Assembly (NCBI RefSeq): GCF_021021435.1
Contig: NZ_JAINWI010000004.1
Span: 124,001-188,000 of the forward strand
Reading direction: 5' to 3'
Origin: Seohaeicola saemankumensis
GTDB taxonomy: Bacteria; Pseudomonadota; Alphaproteobacteria; Rhodobacterales; Rhodobacteraceae
DNA length: 64,000 nt
Each line of letters starts with the position of its first letter. Position 1 is the first letter of the stretch. The position numbers and the translations under genes are program-made. This document shows positions 27,143-35,304 of the stretch, one piece after another. Below the pieces are notes generated by a model that was given only the letters and a program-made list of their open reading frames with translations, was not told the DNA's origin and ran no database searches.

Positions 27143-28513
27143 TCAGCCGAGCTCCTCGGAAATGGCTTTTGCCGTTTTTTCCACCACCTGATCGGCCTCG
27201 GCTTCGGTCAAGCAGAAGGGCGGCGCGAATCCCAGAATGTCGCCCTGTGGCATGGCGCGCCCGATGACACCGTGGCCTAAAAGTGCTGCTGCAACGCGTG
27301 GCCCGACCTTGTCGGAGGCATCAAACAGTTTTCTGCCGTCACGGTCGCGGACGAACTCGACGGCGCAAAGCATACCCTCGCCACGCACCTCGCCGACATT
27401 GGGATGATCCGCCAATGCAGCGCGCATCTGCGCATTCAGATAGGTTCCGACTTCGCCTGCGTTCCGGATCAGGTTTAGGTCATCCAGCAGCTTGAGATTG
27501 GCAACCCCTGCCGCCGCCCCTACCGGATGCGCCGAATAGGTCCAGCCATGACCGATCGGTCCGTTCTCATCGGTGCCCTGCTCCAGCACCTTCCACATCT
27601 TGTCACCTACAATCGAACCCGAAAGGGGCGCATATGCAGAGGTCAGGCCCTTGGCGATGGTGATCAGATCAGGTTTGATACCGTAGTGATCCGATCCGAA
27701 CATGCTGCCCAAGCGGCCAAAGCCGGTCACGACCTCATCCGCGATCAACAGGATATCGTGCTTTCGAAGAACCTCCTGAATGGCAGGCCAGTATCCTTCT
27801 GGCGGGGGAACGATCCCGCCAGTGCCCAGAACCGGCTCGCCGATGAAAGCGGCAATCGTGTCTGCCCCTTCACGCGCGATCAGCGCCTCAAGTTCGGCCA
27901 CCAGATGGGCGGTGAATTGCGCCTCGCTCATGTCGTCATGAGGACGGCGGAAGTAATAGGGCGCGTCGGTATGGATCACCTGCGCCAGAGGCAGGTCAAA
28001 CTTCTTGTGGAACAGCTCCAGTCCGGTCAAAGATCCAGTCACCAGCCCCGATCCGTGATAGCCACGCCAGCGGCTGATGATCTTCTTCTTCTCGGGTCGT
28101 CCGAGAATGTTGTTGTAATACCAGATCAGTTTGACGTTGGTTTCATTCGCATCCGACCCCGACAAACCGAAATAGACCTTGGACATCCCCTCGGGCGCGC
28201 GGTCCAGTATCATCTTGGACAGTGTGATGCTCGCCTCGGTCCCGTGACCGACATAGGCATGGTAATAGGCCAATTCGCGCGCCTGATCGGCAATTGCCTC
28301 GGCAATCTCCTGACGTCCGTAGCCGACATTGACACAGTAAAGCCCCGCGAAAGCATCCAGCAGGCGCGTCCCGTCACGGTCGGTGATGTGACAATCCTTG
28401 GCTGTCGTGATGATCCGCTGCGGGGCATTACCACGCGCGAATTCAGCAAGATGGGTCGACGGGTGAAAAAAGTTGTCGCGGTCCCATTGGGCCAATTGGT
28501 CATTTGTCAGCAT
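27143..28513 (-). CDS. Class III (omega) aminotransferase
   Basis: PLP enzyme of 456 residues. [13 protein letters not shown] at 118-130 (phosphate binding), Asp259 in [13 protein letters not shown] contacting the pyridine nitrogen, and PLP lysine Lys288 in [16 protein letters not shown]. Relatives act on diamines, beta-alanine, GABA, taurine or 2,4-diaminobutyrate. Divergent from the DoeA-like hydrolase operon over 192 bases that contain a palindrome on each side, so it is probably co-regulated with that operon; a DoeD-like role (diaminobutyrate transamination) is a hypothesis. SD AAGGAAG before the ATG at 28513. Confidence 0.87.
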   Translation of the reverse strand: MLTNDQLAQWDRDNFFHPSTHLAEFARGNAPQRIITTAKDCHITDRDGTRLLDAFAGLYCVNVGYGRQEIAEAIADQARELAYYHAYVGHGTEASITLSKMILDRAPEGMSKVYFGLSGSDANETNVKLIWYYNNILGRPEKKKIISRWRGYHGSGLVTGSLTGLELFHKKFDLPLAQVIHTDAPYYFRRPHDDMSEAQFTAHLVAELEALIAREGADTIAAFIGEPVLGTGGIVPPPEGYWPAIQEVLRKHDILLIADEVVTGFGRLGSMFGSDHYGIKPDLITIAKGLTSAYAPLSGSIVGDKMWKVLEQGTDENGPIGHGWTYSAHPVGAAAGVANLKLLDDLNLIRNAGEVGTYLNAQMRAALADHPNVGEVRGEGMLCAVEFVRDRDGRKLFDASDKVGPRVAAALLGHGVIGRAMPQGDILGFAPPFCLTEAEADQVVEKTAKAISEELG

Positions 28514-28548
28514 TTCCAGCTTCCTTAGGCGGTGTTCTGAGAATTCAT

Positions 28549-28560
28549 GTTGTGCACAAC
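28549..28560. promoter_or_regulatory. Palindrome GTTGTGCACAAC, candidate GntR operator (left)
   Basis: A perfect 12-bp palindrome about 36 bases upstream of the aminotransferase start. Its core TGTGCACA recurs at 28657-28664. TTGT-NN-ACAA-like palindromes are typical of FCD-type GntR regulators, and such a regulator is encoded at 31061 in the divergent operon. Confidence 0.6.
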
Positions 28561-28614
28561 CTTTACAGCTATGCGTGTAACGTCAATCATATATGCCTAT
28601 TTTTTATAGTATTT

Positions 28615-28646
28615 CCTAAAAACGACAGGGGCATTTCGTTTTTAGG
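28615..28646. promoter_or_regulatory. Perfect 11-bp inverted repeat in the divergent control region
   Basis: CCTAAAAACGA (28615-28625) and TCGTTTTTAGG (28636-28646) are perfect inverted copies separated by 10 bases. It lies between the two TGTGCACA palindromes, about 60 bases before the DoeA-like start. It may be a second operator, a promoter-overlapping site or an RNA hairpin. Confidence 0.6.
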
Positions 28647-28655
28647 ATGGTCAAG

Positions 28656-28667
28656 ATGTGCACAAAT
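28656..28667. promoter_or_regulatory. Palindrome ATGTGCACAAAT, candidate GntR operator (right)
   Basis: Shares the 8-bp core TGTGCACA with the site at 28549-28560; the two cores are 106 bases centre to centre. It lies about 40 bases upstream of the DoeA-like ATG. Confidence 0.55.
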
Positions 28668-28705
28668 TTGTTGATCTGCGGAAAATACCAGCAAGGAAAG
28701 CACGT

Positions 28706-29905
28706 ATGTCCGTTCCGCCAATCCCTTTTGCAGACCTTCCATTCTCGGCCGAGGAATATAGCCGCCGCCTTGATCTGACCCGCACGGCAATGGCCGAACG
28801 CGGTATCGACGTGTTGTTTGTCGAAGACCCGTCGAACATGTCTTGGCTGACAGGCTATGATGGCTGGTCGTTCTATGTGCATCAGGGTGTGATCATCACC
28901 CATGACCGCGATCCGGTGTGGTGGGGGCGCAATATGGACGCGAACGGCGCCAAGCGCACAGCATGGCTGCCTCACGATCACCTGCGCCCCTATGATGATA
29001 CCTATGTGCAATCCAACGAGCGCCATCCAATGCAGCATCTGTCCGCGCTGCTATGCGAGATGGGGTTTGAAGCGGCCTGTATCGGCGTCGAGATGGAGAA
29101 TTACTATTTCTCTGCCAAGGCCTATGTCACCATGCTGACAGAGTTGCCTCGTGCCACTTTGGTCGATGCGACCGCCTTGGTGAACTGGCAGCGTGCCGTC
29201 AAGTCTCATGAGGAAATTACCTTCATGCGCCGCGCGGCGCGGATCGCCGAAAAGATGGTGGACACCGCAATCGAACGCGCTCGCCCCGGCGTTCGCAAAA
29301 ACGACTTGGTGGCCGAAGTGATGCGCGAGGCGATCATCGGCGTCGGCGAGGATTGGGGCGACTACCCTGCAATCGTGCCGATGTGCCCCTCGGGGGCCGA
29401 TGCCTCTGCGCCGCATATCACGTGGAACGGCGGAGAGTTCGAGAACGACCAATGCACCTTTTTTGAACTGGCAGGCGTCTATCGGCGCTATCATACACCA
29501 TTCTGCCGCACGGTTTATCTGGGCACACCGACAGACGAGGTGAAACGCGCCGAGGCCGCACTGATCGAAGGGCTTGAGGCAGGCTTGCAAGCAGCACGCG
29601 CCGGCAACCGTGCCTGTGATATCGCCGATGCCTTGGCCCGCCCTCTTGAGGCTGCGGGCATCCAGCGCGGTGCGCGCTGCGGCTATCCCATCGGGATCAG
29701 CTATCCCCCCGATTGGGGCGAACGCACGATCAGCCTGCGGTCGGAAGACCAGACCGTGCTGCAACCCGGTATGACGTTTCACTTCATGCCCGGTCTATGG
29801 ATGGATACATGGGGGATCGAGATTACCGAATCTATCCTGATCACCACGGATGGTCCGGCTGAAACCTTCTGCAACCGTCCACGGCGGATTTTTGTGAAGA
29901 CATGA
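28706..29905 (+). CDS. doeA: M24-family hydrolase, ectoine-hydrolase (DoeA/EutD)-like
   Basis: 399 residues, the length of known ectoine hydrolases. Start ATG 28706 with AAGGAAAG upstream. N-terminal creatinase-like domain includes DPSNMSWLTGYDGWSFYVHQ near residue 45 and WWGRNMDANGAKRT; the C-terminal pita-bread domain includes GYPIGISYPPDWGERTISL and MTFHFMPGLWMD. In M24 peptidases the metal ligands are Asp-Asp-His-Glu-Glu. Here several are changed (FFELAG, TPFCRT, GYPIGIS, HFMPG), as in metal-free members such as creatinase and DoeA. Known DoeA opens ectoine to N-acetyl-2,4-diaminobutyrate. First of a three-gene coupled operon. The symbol is by resemblance only. Confidence 0.78.
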   Translation: MSVPPIPFADLPFSAEEYSRRLDLTRTAMAERGIDVLFVEDPSNMSWLTGYDGWSFYVHQGVIITHDRDPVWWGRNMDANGAKRTAWLPHDHLRPYDDTYVQSNERHPMQHLSALLCEMGFEAACIGVEMENYYFSAKAYVTMLTELPRATLVDATALVNWQRAVKSHEEITFMRRAARIAEKMVDTAIERARPGVRKNDLVAEVMREAIIGVGEDWGDYPAIVPMCPSGADASAPHITWNGGEFENDQCTFFELAGVYRRYHTPFCRTVYLGTPTDEVKRAEAALIEGLEAGLQAARAGNRACDIADALARPLEAAGIQRGARCGYPIGISYPPDWGERTISLRSEDQTVLQPGMTFHFMPGLWMDTWGIEITESILITTDGPAETFCNRPRRIFVKT

Positions 29906-31068
29906 CAACACTCACGCGCACCCGCGACATTCTAGGGGATCTGATCGGATTTCCGACAGTCTCAGCTGACAGTAATCTGGACTTGATCGACCACATGGCC
30001 AACCTGCTGTCGGATGCGGGTGCGCATGTCGATCTGTTCCACGACGACAGTGGCACCAAAGCCAATCTGTTTGCCACAATCGGACCGGATCGGGAGGGGG
30101 GGATCGTTCTATCTGGCCATTCCGATGTGGTCCCCGTGACCGATCAGGACTGGACAAGCGATCCGTTTCGCATGGTCGAAAGGGATGGCGCGCTTTACGG
30201 GCGCGGCGCTTGCGACATGAAGGGTTTTATCGCCGCGGCGCTGGCAATGGCCCCTGACTATGCCGCACGAAACCTCAAGCGCCCCATCCATCTTGCCTTT
30301 ACCTATGACGAGGAAGTCGGATGCCTTGGCGCGCGATCTCTTGTGCCCGCTTTGCAATCACGCGGAATACGCCCCGCGATGGCCATCGTCGGAGAGCCGA
30401 CAGATATGCGGATCATCGAAGGCCATAAGGGCTGCTGTGAATACACGGTCGAATTTCGCGGGCTGGAAGGCCATGGCTCGAACCCTGATCGCGGCGTGAA
30501 CGCGGTAGAATACGCTGTGGCTTATGTCGCGCGGCTGATGGAGTTGCGCCATCAGTTGCGCCATCGCACCCCTGTCGGCAGCAGGTTCGAGCCGCCCTGG
30601 ACAACGATCAATATCGGTCGTCTTGCTGGCGGTGTTGCCCATAATGTCATCGCCAGCCGCGCCGAACTGGATTGGGAAATGCGCCCCGTTCAGGATTCGG
30701 ATACCGATTTCGTCAAAAAGACACTGGCAGATTATTGCAATGACGTCCTGCTTCCTCAGATGCAGGCCGTCTGTCCCGAGGCCGATATCACAACATATAT
30801 CATCGGCGAGGTCTGCGGGCTTGAGCCCATGGACGAGAACGAGGCGAGGCGGCTGGTTGCCGAACTGACAGGAGCCAATGGTGCGGATGTAGTCGCATTT
30901 GGCACCGAGGCAGGCTTGTTCCAGCAGATGGGTCTATCGGCCGTGCTTTGCGGGCCGGGCAGTATCGAACAGGCGCATAAAGCGGACGAGTTTGTGTCTC
31001 TATCCCAATTGGATCAATGTCTTTCAATGCTTCACGGGCTGGGTGACAGGTTGACCCGCTATGTCTGA
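29902..31068 (+). CDS. M20-family deacetylase (ArgE-like)
   Basis: 388 residues, acetylornithine-deacetylase-like zinc amidohydrolase. Metal and catalytic residues are in place: His73 and Asp75 in SGHSDVVPV, Asp105 in GRGACDMKG, Glu137-Glu138 in TYDEEVG, and EPTDMRIIEGHKG then VEFRGLEGHGSNPDRGVNA for the lid domain. Overlaps the hydrolase gene by four bases (ATGA) and the GntR gene by eight. In this context it would remove an N-acyl group from the hydrolase product, the step that the unrelated AstE-like DoeB performs in known ectoine pathways. It could instead be a true N-acetylornithine deacetylase. Confidence 0.83.
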   Translation: MTTLTRTRDILGDLIGFPTVSADSNLDLIDHMANLLSDAGAHVDLFHDDSGTKANLFATIGPDREGGIVLSGHSDVVPVTDQDWTSDPFRMVERDGALYGRGACDMKGFIAAALAMAPDYAARNLKRPIHLAFTYDEEVGCLGARSLVPALQSRGIRPAMAIVGEPTDMRIIEGHKGCCEYTVEFRGLEGHGSNPDRGVNAVEYAVAYVARLMELRHQLRHRTPVGSRFEPPWTTINIGRLAGGVAHNVIASRAELDWEMRPVQDSDTDFVKKTLADYCNDVLLPQMQAVCPEADITTYIIGEVCGLEPMDENEARRLVAELTGANGADVVAFGTEAGLFQQMGLSAVLCGPGSIEQAHKADEFVSLSQLDQCLSMLHGLGDRLTRYV

Positions 31069-31720
31069 TCACTCCGATGCGCGTAGTCGTTTTCTACGCC
31101 TGCATGACGCGCTGCGAACGCGGATCTGCATGCTTGACTATCCGCCTGGCACCCGCCTGTCCGAGGAAACCCTTGCAGCCGAATTCGGCACCTCGCGCAC
31201 ACCGCTCCGGCGGGTTCTCGCACGCCTTGAGGACGAGGGGCTTGTCATCTCGCAGCACGGCGTGGGTACGATCGTCACAGACGTCGACGCAGAGGAGATG
31301 GCGCGCACCTACGATCTGCGGCGTGAACTGGCAGGGCTTGTCGGGCGGCTGTCACCGGTGCCCGTTTCGGACGAAATCATCAAAGAGGCCGCGGACTTTC
31401 TCGACGCGGGGAAAATCTTGCTGAAGCAACCCGACACCCGTGCGCTGGCGGAGTTGAATATGGACTACTTCCATTTCGGCACCTCGCTGACCAATAACTT
31501 GGCGCTGCGCGAAATGTCCGAGCGGCTGTATTACCGCACGGCAAGGATCTGGCTGACCGCAACGCCGCGTCTGGACCTTGCCGAAGAAACGGCAATCTTC
31601 GTCTCGGAATTGCGTGACAGTTTTCAGGCGCTTGTGGCAAGGGACGGGCAGGCAGCCGCAGATGTGCGTCGCGCCCATATCTCGCTTTGTATCGCCCGAT
31701 TGAACCGGCACATGGCGTGA
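31061..31720 (+). CDS. GntR-family regulator, FCD type
   Basis: 219 residues: N-terminal winged helix (residues about 12-75; RICMLDYPPGTRLSEETLAAEFGTS and PLRRVLARLEDEGLVISQHGVGTIV) and an all-helical FCD effector domain behind it (DLRRELAGLVGRL through MDYFHFGTSLTNNLALREM). The start overlaps the deacetylase gene by eight bases. Being the last gene of the operon it most likely regulates, it is the natural candidate for binding the TGTGCACA palindromes at 28549 and 28656. Confidence 0.88.
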   Translation: MSDHSDARSRFLRLHDALRTRICMLDYPPGTRLSEETLAAEFGTSRTPLRRVLARLEDEGLVISQHGVGTIVTDVDAEEMARTYDLRRELAGLVGRLSPVPVSDEIIKEAADFLDAGKILLKQPDTRALAELNMDYFHFGTSLTNNLALREMSERLYYRTARIWLTATPRLDLAEETAIFVSELRDSFQALVARDGQAAADVRRAHISLCIARLNRHMA

Positions 31721-31736
31721 CCGGCACGCCCTGTAT

Positions 31737-31757
31737 TTCTTCTTGCTTCAAATATCC
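31737..31757 (+). repeat. Dispersed intergenic element, copy B
   Basis: TTCTTCTTGC-TTC-AAATATCC, 16 bases after the GntR stop and between convergent genes. A small inverted repeat (CCTGA at 31766-31770 and TCAGG at 31780-31784) follows it. Same orientation as copies A and C. Confidence 0.65.
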
Positions 31758-31806
31758 AACACGGCCCTGACACATAAGATCAGGCCGGATTAGAGTCTTT
31801 TCCGGT

Positions 31807-33204
31807 TCAGTTGGCCGCGACCATCAGGCCGTCGTTTTTCAACTGTTGATGCGCTTCATCCAACGATTTGCGGGCGCGTTCGATCAGGATATCGGCCTCG
31901 TCACGGGTCATGACCAAGGGCGGGCTGATGATCATCCGGTCACCGACATGGCGCATGACCAGATTGTTGGCAAAGCACCTCTCGCGCACGATATAGCCCA
32001 CGGTTCCGGGCTCAGACGCAAACTTGGCGCGGCTTTCTTTGTGGGGTGTCAGGGCGATGGAACCCATCATACCCACGATCTTGGCCTCGCCGACAAGCGG
32101 GTGATCCGTCATCGCGGTCCACAACTCTTTCATATAGGGGCCGATATCGTCGCGGACATGTTCGACGATGCCTTCCTCTTCGATGATGTTGATGTTTTCA
32201 AGCGCGACCGCTGCAGTTACGGGATGGCTGGAATAGGTATAGCCGTGATTGAATTCGCATGCCCCAATGACGCTGGCCACCTCGTCGCAGACGATCGAAC
32301 CGCCAATCGGCTGATATCCCGAAGACAAACCCTTCGCGATTGTCATGATATGCGGCCTGATGTTCACGGTCTGGCTTCCGAACCAGTTGCCAGTGCGCCC
32401 GAAACCGCAAATCACCTCGTCCGCGATCAGCAGGATCTCGTACTTGTCGCAGATGCGCTGGATCTCGGGCCAGTAGCTGTCTGGCGGCACGATCACACCG
32501 CCCGCGCCCTGGATCGGCTCGGCGATGAAGGCAGCGACCTTGTCTTCGCCCAGATCGTGGATCGCCTGTTCCAATTGGCGCGCGCGCTCTAGCCCGAACT
32601 CCTCGGGGCTCATGTCGCCGCCTTCGGACCACCAGTTGGGCTGGTCGATATGATAGACATCGGGGATCGGCAAGCCGCCTTGCGCGTGCATACCGGACAT
32701 GCCCCCCAGCGACGCGCCCCCAAGGGTCGAGCCGTGATAGGCATTCTTGCGGCTGATGATCACCTTCTTGTCCGGCTCGCCCTTTTGTGCCCAATAGGTG
32801 CGGACCATGCGGATGTTGGTGTCATTCGCTTCAGAGCCTGATCCGGCATAAAACACGTGGTTCAGATCGCCGGGCGCGATTTCCGCCAATTTCTGGCTGA
32901 GTGCGATGGCAGGCACATGGGTCGTCATGAAAAAGGTATTGTAATAGGGCAACTCCTTCATCTGACGGGCCGCGACCTCGGCCAGACGCTCGCGCCCGTA
33001 ACCGATATTCACGCACCACAGGCCGGCCATGCCGTCGATGATCCTGTTGCCATCGCTATCCGTGATCCAGACACCATCGGCGCGGGTGATCACCCGCGCG
33101 CCGCGTGTCGCCAATGCCTCTTGCGTCGTAAAAGGGTGCATGTGATGCGCGGCGTCCAACGCCTGAAGTTCATGCGTTGGCATATGATTGGTGATCACAG
33201 TCAT
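31807..33204 (-). CDS. Class III aminotransferase, putrescine/diamine type
   Basis: 465 residues. YAGSGSEANDTNIRMVR at 119-135, Asp262 in LLIADEVICGFGRTGNWFG, PLP lysine Lys291 in MTIAKGLSSGYQPIGG. The opening LQALDAAHHMHPFTTQEAL and WCVNIGYGRERLAE are typical of the omega-amino-acid:pyruvate/putrescine:pyruvate aminotransferase (SpuC-like) branch. Promoter TTGACA-N16-TATTCT (33301-33274) carries a TGATCAAATTC site in its spacer; the same site lies upstream of potF. Probably transaminates putrescine taken up by potFGHI, so 4-aminobutanal is the expected product. Confidence 0.87.
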   Translation of the reverse strand: MTVITNHMPTHELQALDAAHHMHPFTTQEALATRGARVITRADGVWITDSDGNRIIDGMAGLWCVNIGYGRERLAEVAARQMKELPYYNTFFMTTHVPAIALSQKLAEIAPGDLNHVFYAGSGSEANDTNIRMVRTYWAQKGEPDKKVIISRKNAYHGSTLGGASLGGMSGMHAQGGLPIPDVYHIDQPNWWSEGGDMSPEEFGLERARQLEQAIHDLGEDKVAAFIAEPIQGAGGVIVPPDSYWPEIQRICDKYEILLIADEVICGFGRTGNWFGSQTVNIRPHIMTIAKGLSSGYQPIGGSIVCDEVASVIGACEFNHGYTYSSHPVTAAVALENINIIEEEGIVEHVRDDIGPYMKELWTAMTDHPLVGEAKIVGMMGSIALTPHKESRAKFASEPGTVGYIVRERCFANNLVMRHVGDRMIISPPLVMTRDEADILIERARKSLDEAHQQLKNDGLMVAAN

Positions 33205-33273
33205 GGTGGGCCTCGCTTGGTCAAGAAATCGGTCAGGGCGACCCTGTGGCGGGTCACATCGCTGTTGGCAACT

Positions 33274-33301
33274 AGAATATGATCAAATTCTGAAGTGTCA
33301 A
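33274..33301 (-). promoter_or_regulatory. Aminotransferase promoter with operator in its spacer
   Basis: Minus strand: -35 TTGACA (33301-33296), 16-base spacer, -10 TATTCT (33279-33274). The spacer holds TGATCAAATTC on the plus strand (33280-33290), identical over 11 bases to 34096-34106 before potF. Likely bound by the adjacent GntR regulator. Confidence 0.6.
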
Positions 33302-33306
33302 TCGAA

Positions 33307-33981
33307 TCAGTTTGAATGCTCGCGCAAATCCAGCATCTCGCGGATCTGCTCCATTCCCTGCAGCATATCCTCGCGCATGGCCTTCGCAGCGCCTTCGGAA
33401 TCACCGGTCCGCATGCATTCCAGCATATCCTTATGCTTGTCCGGCAGGTTCTGGGTTCCGATCCGGCCGATCACCACCCGCAGGGATGGCCCGAACCTGA
33501 GCCACAAACGTTCGGCCATTTCTGCAAGGATCGGCGCCTCTGCAAGATTATAGAGAAAGGCATGAAAACGATAGTTGTTCTGCAAATAGGCGCGCAGATC
33601 TCCGGCGACTATCGCGCGGTCCAGCTTCTTGTCGATCTCAGTCAGCTGGTTCAGGTCAGACGGTGTTGCGCGTTCTGTGGCGCGCAACCCCAGATGGGAT
33701 TCAAGCCATTGTCTTGCAAATATAATTTCAGATATATTGGCGGCTGTAAGTTCCGGAACACAAACACGCCGATTGCCCTGAAACACCAACGCACCCTCGG
33801 CTGTCAGACGGCGGATTGCCTCGCGGACCGGGGTCATGCCCGCGTTCAGGCGGTCCGCCACACCCTGAATCGTCAGGGCCTGCCCCGGCGCTATTTCGCC
33901 AAACAGGATCTGGTCGCGCAACTGGCGATAGATCACCTCATGTGCAGGCGGGTTCGAGGCCGCATCTGTAAGAGTGGTCAT
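33307..33981 (-). CDS. GntR-family regulator, FCD type
   Basis: 224 residues from the ATG at 33981 (MTTLTDAASNPPAHEVIYRQLRD); ATGs further upstream (for example MEDGARK) are in frame, but the wHTH starts just after the chosen one. Winged helix VIYRQLRDQILFGEIAPGQALTI and LNAGMTPVREAIRRLTAEGALV, then an FCD domain with HLGLRATERATPSDLNQLTEID and FHAFLYNLAEAPILAEM. It sits between the diamine aminotransferase gene (next downstream, same strand, 102 bases away) and divergent potF. Both neighbours' control regions carry the same 11-bp site. Confidence 0.87.
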   Translation of the reverse strand: MTTLTDAASNPPAHEVIYRQLRDQILFGEIAPGQALTIQGVADRLNAGMTPVREAIRRLTAEGALVFQGNRRVCVPELTAANISEIIFARQWLESHLGLRATERATPSDLNQLTEIDKKLDRAIVAGDLRAYLQNNYRFHAFLYNLAEAPILAEMAERLWLRFGPSLRVVIGRIGTQNLPDKHKDMLECMRTGDSEGAAKAMREDMLQGMEQIREMLDLREHSN

Positions 33982-34093
33982 TTTCCGTGCACCGTCTTCC
34001 ATTCTGCCACTTTTCCCTGCGCTAGCCCAAGACACCCGCTTGCGAGTTTAGCGGTGTCGTGAAAACATTACCATATTGCCTAGAGGCAGAAAC

Positions 34094-34106
34094 TTTGATC
34101 AAATTC
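34094..34106. promoter_or_regulatory. Palindromic TTTGATCAAA site upstream of potF
   Basis: CTTTGATCAAATTC: the 10-bp core TTTGATCAAA is a perfect palindrome, and TGATCAAATTC (34096-34106) is identical to the site in the aminotransferase promoter. It lies about 47 bases before the potF start codon. Confidence 0.55.
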
Positions 34107-34152
34107 CAGAACGGGGACGGAAGATCCTCAATCTATGATAGGGAGTTACTTG

Positions 34153-35238
34153 ATGAGACATCACTTGCTGACCATGACTGCGACTATCGCGCTCATGGCA
34201 GGCGCTGCATCGGCGCAGGAAGTTCGCGTCTACAACTGGTCCGACTATATCGACGAAGCCTTGCTGGCAAAGTTCGAGGCCGAAACCGGTATCAAACTGA
34301 TCTATGACGTCTTCGACAGCAACGAGGTTCTGGAAACCAAGCTGCTGGCCGGCGGTTCGGGCTATGACGTTGTTGTGCCTTCCGGAACATTCCTGCAGCG
34401 TCAGATCCAAGCGGGCGCCTTCCAGGAGTTGGACAAGTCCAAGCTGCCCAATTTGGAAAACATGTGGGACGTGGTTTCGTCACGGACCGAGCAGTATGAC
34501 CCCGCCAACGCCTATTCGATCAATTACATGTGGGGCACCACAGGTATCGGTGTGAATGTTGGCAAGGTCACCGAGATCCTTGGCGAGGACGCGCCAATCG
34601 ACAGCCTGTCGCTGATCTTTGATCCCGCCAATGCCGAGAAACTGGCAGCCTGCGGTATCATGATGTTGGACGCGCCTGCAGAAATGATCCCTGCCGCGCT
34701 CCAGTTTCTGGGCGAGGACCCAAACAGCCACGACCCCGAGGTCATCGCCAAGACCGAGCCGGTGTTCATGGCGATCCGTCCACATATCCTGAAGTTCCAC
34801 AGCAGCGAATACATCAACGCGCTTGCAAATGGTGATATCTGCGTGGCGCTTGGCTGGTCGGGCGACATCCTTCAGGCCCGTGACCGCGCAGCCGAGGCCG
34901 ATAACGGGATCGAGATTGCCTATAACGCGGCCAAGGAAGGTGCACAGATGTGGTTTGACCAGATGGCCATTCCCGTTGATGCACCCAACGTTGAAGGCGC
35001 CCATGCTTTCCTGAATTTCATCATGGACGCCGAGAACATGGCTGCGGCATCGAACTATGTCTACTACGCGAACGGAAACCTCGCCTCGCAAGAGTTTCTG
35101 GTGGAAGACGTGATCGGCGATCCCGCAATCTATCCCTCCGAGGAAGCGCTGAACAACCTGTTCACGACGACACCTTGGGATGCGGGCGTCCAGCGCACTG
35201 TGACCCGCCTTTGGACCAAGATCAAATCGGGCACCTAA
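34153..35238 (+). CDS. potF: Putrescine-type periplasmic binding protein (PotF)
   Basis: 361 residues from the ATG at 34153, with AGGGAG upstream; signal peptide MRHHLLTMTATIALMAGAAS cut before QEVRVYNWSDYIDEALLAKF. The VYNWSDYID opening, GTTGIGVNV, and CVALGWSGDILQARDRA are characteristic of PotF rather than PotD. First gene of potFGHI-oxidase, with a GntR site at its promoter. Captures putrescine or a close diamine in the periplasm. Confidence 0.92.
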   Translation: MRHHLLTMTATIALMAGAASAQEVRVYNWSDYIDEALLAKFEAETGIKLIYDVFDSNEVLETKLLAGGSGYDVVVPSGTFLQRQIQAGAFQELDKSKLPNLENMWDVVSSRTEQYDPANAYSINYMWGTTGIGVNVGKVTEILGEDAPIDSLSLIFDPANAEKLAACGIMMLDAPAEMIPAALQFLGEDPNSHDPEVIAKTEPVFMAIRPHILKFHSSEYINALANGDICVALGWSGDILQARDRAAEADNGIEIAYNAAKEGAQMWFDQMAIPVDAPNVEGAHAFLNFIMDAENMAAASNYVYYANGNLASQEFLVEDVIGDPAIYPSEEALNNLFTTTPWDAGVQRTVTRLWTKIKSGT

Positions 35239-35250
35239 GACCCGGCAACA

Positions 35251-35279
35251 AAGGCTCGCGCGGCTAACGCGCGGGCCTT
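35251..35279 (+). other. GC-rich hairpin after potF
   Basis: AAGGCTCGCGCG (35251-35262) and CGCGCGGGCCTT (35268-35279) pair over 12 bp with one wobble; loop of five bases. There is no T run, so it more likely stabilises the potF 3' end or terminates partially than stops transcription fully. It sits 13 bases after the potF stop and 26 before potG. Confidence 0.7.
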
Positions 35280-35304
35280 CACAATATTCAGGACAGGGTT
35301 CGGC

